DNA of 64,000 bases from an uncultured Clostridia bacterium (GTDB lineage Bacteria; Bacillota; Clostridia; Christensenellales; UBA1242): contig CAKVHQ010000006.1 of assembly GCA_934749845.1 (NCBI GenBank), positions 1-64,000 of the forward strand, in the 5' to 3' direction. The notes beneath the pieces are model-generated. The model searched no databases. It had not been told where the DNA came from and saw only the letters and a list, made by a program, of their open reading frames with translations. The position numbers were made by a program, and so were the translations under genes. Position 1 is the stretch's first letter. Every line of letters starts with the position of its first letter. This document shows, in pieces, positions 58,733 through 64,000 of this stretch.

Positions 58733-58981
58733 ATGTTTTGTCATCATTGTGGAAAAGAAATTGATGATAACGCAGTTGTGTGCGTGCATTGCGGAGTTGA
58801 AACAAAAAACTTAAATAAAAACGATAAGCAAATTAACATTGTTAATCAGTCCAGTTCAAGTTCTAGTTCATCAAGAAAAGGAATGCCCAGAGTGTACAAT
58901 CCTGTCGTTGATTTCTTTATGATATGTTTTACTGGTGGTTTATGGCTTATTTGGATGCTTTGTAGACCAAAATATTATTAA
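58733..58981 (+). CDS. Small zinc-ribbon membrane protein under XRE control
   Basis: 82 aa with GGAGG. N-terminal zinc ribbon FCHHCGKEIDDNAVVCVHCG (residues 2-21), a Ser-rich linker, and a C-terminal helix (VVDFFMICFTGGLWLIWMLC, about 58-77). The helix resembles the superinfection-immunity (Imm) segment and related small membrane proteins. Strong consensus promoter with the operator in its spacer. Function not known; could be an immunity or envelope-stress protein kept off by the HTH regulator. Confidence 0.7.
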   Translation: MFCHHCGKEIDDNAVVCVHCGVETKNLNKNDKQINIVNQSSSSSSSSRKGMPRVYNPVVDFFMICFTGGLWLIWMLCRPKYY

Positions 58982-59008
58982 AATAGTTATTACAACCCCC
59001 TTGTAATA

Positions 59009-59038
59009 AAAAAAGCAGAGTTTAACTCTGTTTTTTTA
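59009..59038 (+). terminator. Terminator of the zinc-ribbon gene
   Basis: CAGAGTT (59016-59022) and AACTCTG (59024-59030) with T7. Confidence 0.75.
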
Positions 59039-59071
59039 AATTTTGCGTTAATAAATAACAAAATTTAAAAC

Positions 59072-59101
59072 AAAAAAACGGAACATAAATTCCGTTTTTT
59101 T
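59072..59101. terminator. Terminator of rplM-rpsI
   Basis: AAACGGAA and TTCCGTTT arms with T-run on the minus strand, directly after rpsI. Confidence 0.8.
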
Positions 59102-59108
59102 ATAATCA

Positions 59109-59525
59109 TTATCTCTTGCTGAATTGTGGAGATTTTCTTGCTTTTTTAAGACCGTATTTTTTACGTTCTTTTGTTCTTGAATCTCTTGTTAAGAATCCTG
59201 CTTTTTTAAGTTCTGCTTTGTATTGTTCATTGTAAACAACAAGTGCTCTTGCAATTCCGTGACGGATTGCGCCTGCTTGTCCTGTTAAACCGCCACCGCA
59301 AACATTAACTGTAACATCAATTTTTGCTTCGTTTCCTGTTAAAACAAGTGGTTGTCTTACGATTTGTTGTAATGTTCCAAGACCAAAGTAGTCGTTAATA
59401 TCTCTATCGTTAATTGTGATTTTGCCACTGCCATTTGGAGTAATTCTTACACGAGCAACACTTTGTTTTCTTCTACCTGTGTTAAGTGGCTCAAGTTTCT
59501 TTTCAACTTTTTTTGCTGCTGCCAT
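59109..59525 (-). CDS. rpsI: 30S ribosomal protein S9
   Basis: 138 aa, a little longer than the usual 130 because of the short AAAKKVEKKLEPL N-terminus. RRKQSVARVRITPNGSGKI, TGQAGAIRHGIARALV, and the C-terminal KYGLKKARKSPQFSKR (tail reaching tRNA in the P-site) are standard. One base after rplM. Confidence 0.97.
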   Translation of the reverse strand: MAAAKKVEKKLEPLNTGRRKQSVARVRITPNGSGKITINDRDINDYFGLGTLQQIVRQPLVLTGNEAKIDVTVNVCGGGLTGQAGAIRHGIARALVVYNEQYKAELKKAGFLTRDSRTKERKKYGLKKARKSPQFSKR

Positions 59526-59526
59526 A

Positions 59527-59970
59527 TTATCTTACTCCTCCTTTAAGTGTTATGAGTTCTGGTTGTTGTGCTTGATGATTGTGTTCTGCACCCTTGAACA
59601 TTTTAAGTTTTTTAATCATTTTTCTGCCAAGTTTGTTTTTTGGAAGCATTCCCTTAACTGCAAGTCTTAATGCTTCGTCACTATTTTTTGCCATCATGTC
59701 TTTGTATTGAATGTATTTTGCATTACCTACATAACCTGTTGGTTGGAAATGTGTTTTTTGAATAAGTTTCTTACCTGTTAAAACAATCTTGTCTGTGTTG
59801 ATAACAACAACATAGTCACCAGTGTCGATGTGTGGAGCATATGTTGGTTTGTTTTTTCCTTTTAAAATTGATGCAACTTGACTAGCAAGTCTTCCTAGTG
59901 GCATTCCTTCTGCGTCAACTAGATACCATTTTCTATCAATGGTTGCCTCTTTTGGCATATATGTTTTCAT
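59527..59970 (-). CDS. rplM: 50S ribosomal protein L13
   Basis: 147 aa with AGGAG. YMPKEATIDRKWYLVDAEGM, GRLASQVASILKGKNKPTYA, GDYVVVINTDKIVLTGKKLI, MLPKNKLGRKMIKKLKMFKG are the expected blocks. Downstream is rpsI as in nearly all bacteria. A structured leader of about 75 bases precedes it. Confidence 0.97.
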   Translation of the reverse strand: MKTYMPKEATIDRKWYLVDAEGMPLGRLASQVASILKGKNKPTYAPHIDTGDYVVVINTDKIVLTGKKLIQKTHFQPTGYVGNAKYIQYKDMMAKNSDEALRLAVKGMLPKNKLGRKMIKKLKMFKGAEHNHQAQQPELITLKGGVR

Positions 59971-59989
59971 TTTAAATTTCTCCTAAAAT

Positions 59990-60065
59990 AATTAGTCAAA
60001 CTTTAAACTCACCTTGGCTAATGCGGTGGGCTAGACCACAAAAAAACCGCTTAAAATTTAAGACT
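59990..60065 (-). promoter_or_regulatory. Leader RNA of rplM-rpsI (L13-leader-like)
   Basis: On the minus strand, AAGCGGT and ACCGC (60046-60050 and 60023-60027) enclose a hairpin GTGG/CCAC, and GCATTAGCCAAGGTGAG follows before the ribosome binding site. Bacillota have an autoregulatory L13 leader in this place, bound by the ribosomal protein. Match is by position and hairpin, not by a checked model. Confidence 0.5.
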
Positions 60066-60070
60066 TTGAT

Positions 60071-60099
60071 AGTTTACAACAATTGACAATATTTGTCAA
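60071..60099 (-). promoter_or_regulatory. Promoter of rplM-rpsI
   Basis: Minus-strand TTGACA (60094-60099), 17-base spacer, TAAACT (60071-60076). Confidence 0.75.
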
Positions 60100-60107
60100 C
60101 AATTTTT

Positions 60108-61907
60108 TTATATTTTTAATATACTCATGAATGCTTCGCTTGGAATGGAAACCGAACCCACCTGACGCATTCGTTTTTTACCTGCTTTTTGTTTTTCAAG
60201 CAGTTTTTTCTTACGAGTTATATCTCCGCCATAGCATTTTGCTAAAACATCTTTTCTTAAAGCCTTAATGGTTTCCCTAGCAATGATTTTGCTTCCTATT
60301 GCGGCTTGAATTGGTATTTCAAACATTTGGCGTGGAATAACCTCTTTAAGTTTTTCGGTTATGGCTTTTCCCCTTGGATATGCCTTGTCCTTATGCACGA
60401 TAATTGAAAGTGCATCGCAAGTTTCTCCATTAAGCAAAATATCCATTTTAACAAGGTCGCTTTGCCTGTAATCCAACAACTCATAATCTAAACTTGCATA
60501 GCCTTTGCTTCTTGATTTAAGGCTATCAAAAAAGTCGTAAACAATTTCGTTTAGTGGAATTTCAAATGTTAAATTAACACGCTTTTCGTCAATATATTTT
60601 AAATCTTTTTGTATGCCTCGTTTTTCAATGCATAAATCAATTAAAGAACCAACATATTCAGGTGGAGTGTAAATTTCCACTTTAACCCATGGTTCTTCCA
60701 TGCGGTCGATCATAGCCACTGGTGGCAAATTAACAGGATTAGAAATTTCAAGCATTTCGCCCTTGGTTGTGTAAACATGATAAGAAACACTTGGTGCAGT
60801 TGTTATAATGTCAAGATTAAATTCTCTTTCCAATCTTTCGGTTATTATTTCCATGTGAAGTAATCCCAAAAAGCCACATCTAAAGCCAAAGCCTAGTGCC
60901 TGTGAAGTTTCAGGAGCATAAGATAGCGCTGCATCGTTTAATTGCAATTTTTCAAGTGCATCTTTAAGTTCTTGATACTTGCTTCCGTCACTTAAAAATA
61001 TTCCACAGAAAACAACTCTCGTTGCTTCCTTATAGCCTTCAAGAGCACTATCGCAAGGGTTTAATGCATTAGTTATAGTGTCACCGACTTTGGTGTCTTG
61101 CACATTTTTTATGCTAGCCGCAATATAGCCAACTTCGCCAGCAAGCAATTTATCTTCTGCCTTTGGATGCGGAACAAATTTACCCACTTCAACAACATCG
61201 TACTCTTTATTAGTTGTCCACATTCTAATTTTATCGCCCGCTTTAACTTCACCGTCAAACACTCTAACCAAGCAAATAGCACCTTTATAGTTATCATAGT
61301 AACTATCAAAAATTAGTGCCTTTAATGGCTTTTGTTCATCTCCACTTGGGCATGGAAAATCGGTTACTATTCTATCCAAAACTTCCTTTATGTTTATGCC
61401 TTCCTTGGCACTAACTTGTGGTGCTTTTTCTGGGTCAATTCCAATTAAATCTCTAATCTCGTTTTTGGTGTTTTCAATATCTGCACTTGGCAAGTCTATT
61501 TTGTTAATTACTGGCATAATTTCAAGATTATTTTCCACCGCCAAATACAAATTTGCCAATGTTTGTGCTTCCACCCCTTGTGAAGCATCAACAATCAAAA
61601 TTGCGCCTTCACAAGCAGCCAAACTTCTGCTAACTTCGTAGGTAAAATCCACATGTCCGGGAGTATCAATCAAGTTAAATTCATAAACTTCGCCGTTGTA
61701 TTCATAGTTCATTTTTGTTGGCGTAAGTTTAATGGTAATTCCTCGTTCTCTTTCAAGGTCCATGCTATCCAACAGTTGACTTTCCATATCACGCTTTGCA
61801 ACAGTGCCTGTATACTCAATCAATCTATCTGCAAGTGTACTTTTACCATGGTCAATATGTGCAATTATGCAAAAATTTCTTATAAGTTCCTGTCGTGTTT
61901 TTGCCAT
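60108..61907 (-). CDS. lepA: Elongation factor 4 (LepA)
   Basis: 599 aa with AGGAG. Translational GTPase that back-translocates ribosomes or aids their assembly. G1 IAHIDHGKSTLADRL, G2 ERERGITI, G3 DTPGHVDF, G4 NKIDLPSADI, G5 SAKEGINIKE. EF-G-like domains III and V (LGFGFRCGFLGLLHMEIITE), and the LepA-specific C-terminal domain (RGKAITEKLKEVIPRQMFEI, KCYGGDITRKKKLLEKQKAG, RMRQVGSVSIPSEAFMSIL). Full length and intact. Confidence 0.97.
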   Translation of the reverse strand: MAKTRQELIRNFCIIAHIDHGKSTLADRLIEYTGTVAKRDMESQLLDSMDLERERGITIKLTPTKMNYEYNGEVYEFNLIDTPGHVDFTYEVSRSLAACEGAILIVDASQGVEAQTLANLYLAVENNLEIMPVINKIDLPSADIENTKNEIRDLIGIDPEKAPQVSAKEGINIKEVLDRIVTDFPCPSGDEQKPLKALIFDSYYDNYKGAICLVRVFDGEVKAGDKIRMWTTNKEYDVVEVGKFVPHPKAEDKLLAGEVGYIAASIKNVQDTKVGDTITNALNPCDSALEGYKEATRVVFCGIFLSDGSKYQELKDALEKLQLNDAALSYAPETSQALGFGFRCGFLGLLHMEIITERLEREFNLDIITTAPSVSYHVYTTKGEMLEISNPVNLPPVAMIDRMEEPWVKVEIYTPPEYVGSLIDLCIEKRGIQKDLKYIDEKRVNLTFEIPLNEIVYDFFDSLKSRSKGYASLDYELLDYRQSDLVKMDILLNGETCDALSIIVHKDKAYPRGKAITEKLKEVIPRQMFEIPIQAAIGSKIIARETIKALRKDVLAKCYGGDITRKKKLLEKQKAGKKRMRQVGSVSIPSEAFMSILKI

Positions 61908-62048
61908 TCGTATCTCCTAAAATATAATGATATTATATATAAAATGTGCAAATTTGCAAAACATTTATTCGTTGTTATCTATAAACCAACTTAAACACTT
62001 GGCAAACCCCGCTTTGTTATGCTAAAATAAGTCTATTAGGAGAATTTT

Positions 62049-62780
62049 ATGGACGAAAATATTTTTGATTCTTGGCTATGTAATCAATACATCGCACACA
62101 GAGGTTTTCATGACGAGCAAAATCCAGAAAACAGTCTTGGGGCATATGAAAGAGCAATTCAAAATGGCTATGCTATTGAACTTGATGTAAGGTTAATTAG
62201 CGACGGAACAGTTATCGTTCTTCATGATGATAGTTTAAACAGAGTTTGTGGAAAAGATAAATATGCTAGTCAGTTAAGAAAAGAAGATTTGCCTTCTTGC
62301 AAACTTTTTGGAACAGAATACACAATTCCTACTTTTGAAGAAGTTTTAAAATTTGTTGACGGCAGAACTCCACTTTTAATTGAAATAAAGCAACTTGAAA
62401 AAATTGGCGAACTTGAAAAGAAAGTGTACGAACTTCTAAAAAACTACACTGGAAAATATGCTATTCAAAGTTTTAATCCTTTCACTTTGCAATGGTTTAA
62501 AAATCATGCACCTGAAATTTGGAGAGGTCAACTTTCATGTTTCTTTAAGGGTGAAAAGATGTCGATTGTTAAAAAAGGACTTTTAAAACGACTTTCGTTA
62601 AACAAAATTGGCAACCCAGACTTCATATCTTATCACGCCGAGGACTTGCCTAATAAATGGGTTAGAAAGCACGAAAACTTGCCTATCCTTGCATGGACAG
62701 TAAACAGCCAACAAAAATATTTAAGAGCCGTTCAATACAGCGATAATATAATATTTGAAGATTTTGTTCCAAAAATCTAG
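62049..62780 (+). CDS. Glycerophosphodiester phosphodiesterase
   Basis: 243 aa with GGAG. Cuts glycerophosphodiesters to an alcohol and glycerol-3-phosphate. TIM-barrel motifs: AHRGFHDEQNPENSLGAYER (catalytic His), IELDVRLISDGTVIVLHDDS (metal-binding Glu and Asp, general acid His), LLIEIKQ and SFNPFTLQWF. No signal peptide, so a cytoplasmic enzyme. The C-terminal ILAWTVNSQQKYLRAVQYSD closes the barrel. Diverges from lepA with a 141-base interval. Confidence 0.9.
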   Translation: MDENIFDSWLCNQYIAHRGFHDEQNPENSLGAYERAIQNGYAIELDVRLISDGTVIVLHDDSLNRVCGKDKYASQLRKEDLPSCKLFGTEYTIPTFEEVLKFVDGRTPLLIEIKQLEKIGELEKKVYELLKNYTGKYAIQSFNPFTLQWFKNHAPEIWRGQLSCFFKGEKMSIVKKGLLKRLSLNKIGNPDFISYHAEDLPNKWVRKHENLPILAWTVNSQQKYLRAVQYSDNIIFEDFVPKI

Positions 62781-62787
62781 TAAAACA

Positions 62788-62822
62788 AAAAACGCATTAA
62801 GTAGCTAACTTAATGCGTTTAT
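62788..62822. terminator. Bidirectional terminator
   Basis: AACGCATTAAG (62791-62801) and CTTAATGCGTT (62809-62819) with A and T runs; shared by the phosphodiesterase and the 141-aa gene. Confidence 0.85.
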
Positions 62823-62824
62823 TA

Positions 62825-63250
62825 TTACATTATTTTTTCTTCTATACCAATTTTTTGATTTGCTCTGTCTAGATATTTGTCGCTAGCTTCTTTTCCGTAT
62901 TCTTTTTCTATGTAACTTGCAACAAAGTCACAGTATTTTTTTCTTCCTTCCAAATGTTCAGGTATTGATTCAATTTGGTCAACTTTTTTATCTTTGTTAT
63001 ACATAACTCTTGAGTATTCAAGTTCATAATCAAAAGTGTCTAGTCTAAAAGTAATAAAATTGTCGCCATCATCGCTTCCAAAAACCATAACTAATTTATT
63101 AGAGATTGTGTCGTAACTTTGCAAAACTTTATCTTGAATATCATAGTAGTCAGCGCAAAGAGGGTCTTCCAATCTAACCTTTAAATCGTATTTTAAAAAT
63201 TCAACTATTTTTTCTTGTGGTATTTTTTTAATAACTTCGTTTATATTCAT
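62825..63250 (-). CDS. Hypothetical protein of 141 aa
   Basis: Acidic, soluble, mostly helical with a central beta part (NKLVMVFGSDDGDNFITFRL, LEYSRVMYNKDKKVDQIESI). No recognised family. It starts nine bases after the rarA stop, so is probably co-transcribed with it. Confidence 0.55.
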   Translation of the reverse strand: MNINEVIKKIPQEKIVEFLKYDLKVRLEDPLCADYYDIQDKVLQSYDTISNKLVMVFGSDDGDNFITFRLDTFDYELEYSRVMYNKDKKVDQIESIPEHLEGRKKYCDFVASYIEKEYGKEASDKYLDRANQKIGIEEKIM

Positions 63251-63259
63251 AATTATCTC

Positions 63260-64000
63260 CTATTTAACCTTTTTTCTTTTTAAATTTTTTTCTCTACCAT
63301 TTTTTAATGGCTCATAATACACCCTATCTTTTAGTTCATTAGGCAAATACTGTTGCTTAACATATCCACCGTAATCGTGAGGGTACTTATATTTCCCGCT
63401 TCCATCATCATTGGTTGAAGGATGATTTTTTAATGCATTTGGAACTATTACTTTTTTAACATTTTTTGCATCTTCCAACGCCCTATTTTCTGCAACGATA
63501 ACAGAATTGCTTTTATCTGCTTCGCAAGCATAAATTATTGCGTGTGTCATGGGAATTAACCCTTCTGGTTTTCCCATATGCTCATAAGCCGTTAAAGCAC
63601 TAACTGCAAGCAATAATGCGTTGCTATCTGCCATGCCAATATCTTCGCTTGTATGTGCAATTAACCTTCTTAAGATAATCAAAGGGTCAACCCCGCACTC
63701 AATAAGCCTAAATGCATAAAATAACGCACCTTCAGCATCACTTCCACGAATGCTTTTGCAAAACGCCGATAACATATCATAGTATTCATCTTCACTAATT
63801 GCCATAACCTTTTTTTCTAGGCAATCTGCAATAATAACTTTGGTTAATACTATTTTGCCGTCAGTTAACGCACAAGTTGAGCAGGCTAATTCCAAACCAT
63901 TCAAAGCCATTCTTAAATCACCGCCCACACTAAAAGCCAAAAAGTCTAATGCATCTGGAAGAATTTCAATTTTTAAATTGCCTAAACCGTCAGGCGATTT
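63260..64000 (-). CDS. rarA: Replication-associated recombination protein A, C-terminal part (partial)
   Basis: The frame runs off the right edge, so the N-terminal AAA+ motor is outside the window; about 247 residues are seen, starting KSPDGLGNLKIEILPDALDF. Features of RarA/MgsA: GGDLRMALNGLELAC (AAA sensor-2-like), FCKSIRGSDAEGALFYAFRL, ARLIECGVDPLIILRRLI-type block, SEDIGMADSNALLLAVSALT, and the C-terminal YKYPHDYGGYVKQQYLPNEL with PL-KNGREKNLKRKKVK end. Handles stalled replication forks with SSB and tetramer formation. Confidence 0.9.
   Translation of the reverse strand, partial: KSPDGLGNLKIEILPDALDFLAFSVGGDLRMALNGLELACSTCALTDGKIVLTKVIIADCLEKKVMAISEDEYYDMLSAFCKSIRGSDAEGALFYAFRLIECGVDPLIILRRLIAHTSEDIGMADSNALLLAVSALTAYEHMGKPEGLIPMTHAIIYACEADKSNSVIVAENRALEDAKNVKKVIVPNALKNHPSTNDDGSGKYKYPHDYGGYVKQQYLPNELKDRVYYEPLKNGREKNLKRKKVK

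Overview
The window is AT-rich DNA of a low-GC Gram-positive bacterium, most likely an uncultured Clostridia-type Bacillota. Evidence for this: the dnaG-rpoD-trmK-zinc-ribbon operon order, an SRP RNA with an Alu-like extension, an uninterrupted sporulation sigma factor (sigK), a PdaB-like deacetylase, SepF, an RNase J, GGAGG-type ribosome binding sites with frequent TTG starts, and many hairpin-plus-T-run terminators. The standard genetic code fits throughout. There is no rRNA operon, complete tRNA, CRISPR array or insertion sequence.

Layout. 1-9.3 kb is accessory: a truncated tRNA-Lys 3' half, two lipoproteins, a NUDIX hydrolase, an ASCH protein, a broken DUF11 surface gene, small membrane proteins and a tiny HTH regulator. 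9.3-17.2 kb is core: argS, RNase P RNA, sigK, RNase J and two multipass membrane proteins. 17.3-26.5 kb is a compact phage-head operon read on the minus strand (large terminase, portal, scaffold, capsid, connectors, two holin-like proteins) without integrase, replication, tail-fibre or endolysin genes. It is followed by an SH3-domain membrane protein and a sigma-like HTH regulator with a LexA-type box upstream. 28-39 kb is housekeeping: ssb, pdaB, the zinc-ribbon/trmK/rpoD/dnaG operon and a type IIA topoisomerase pair. 39-47.5 kb is mainly cell wall and tRNA modification: murG, ddl, a membrane-fused MurF-like ligase, and tsaE with a tsaB-rimI fusion. 47.5-64 kb holds sepF, a SPOR protein, groESL, an alarmone hydrolase, a pseudouridine synthase, SRP RNA, ung, trxB, rpsI/rplM with a leader, lepA, a phosphodiesterase and the start-truncated rarA.

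Points of most interest. (1) The head-only phage operon sits in conserved chromosomal surroundings and has a separate regulator with its own consensus promoter and an SOS-type box, which suggests a domesticated particle (gene-transfer-agent-like), a satellite or a decaying prophage. Its capsid gene is cut by one in-frame TAA with an ATG directly after it. (2) A leader with a tandem 15-nt repeat lies before a terminator whose rising arm the repeat can pair with, upstream of a leucine-rich-repeat surface protein, so it looks like an attenuator. (3) Three very small HTH regulators and one short HTH-only protein appear to be made from leaderless mRNAs; the three small ones have palindromic operators next to them, one of which fills the 17-bp spacer of a consensus promoter.
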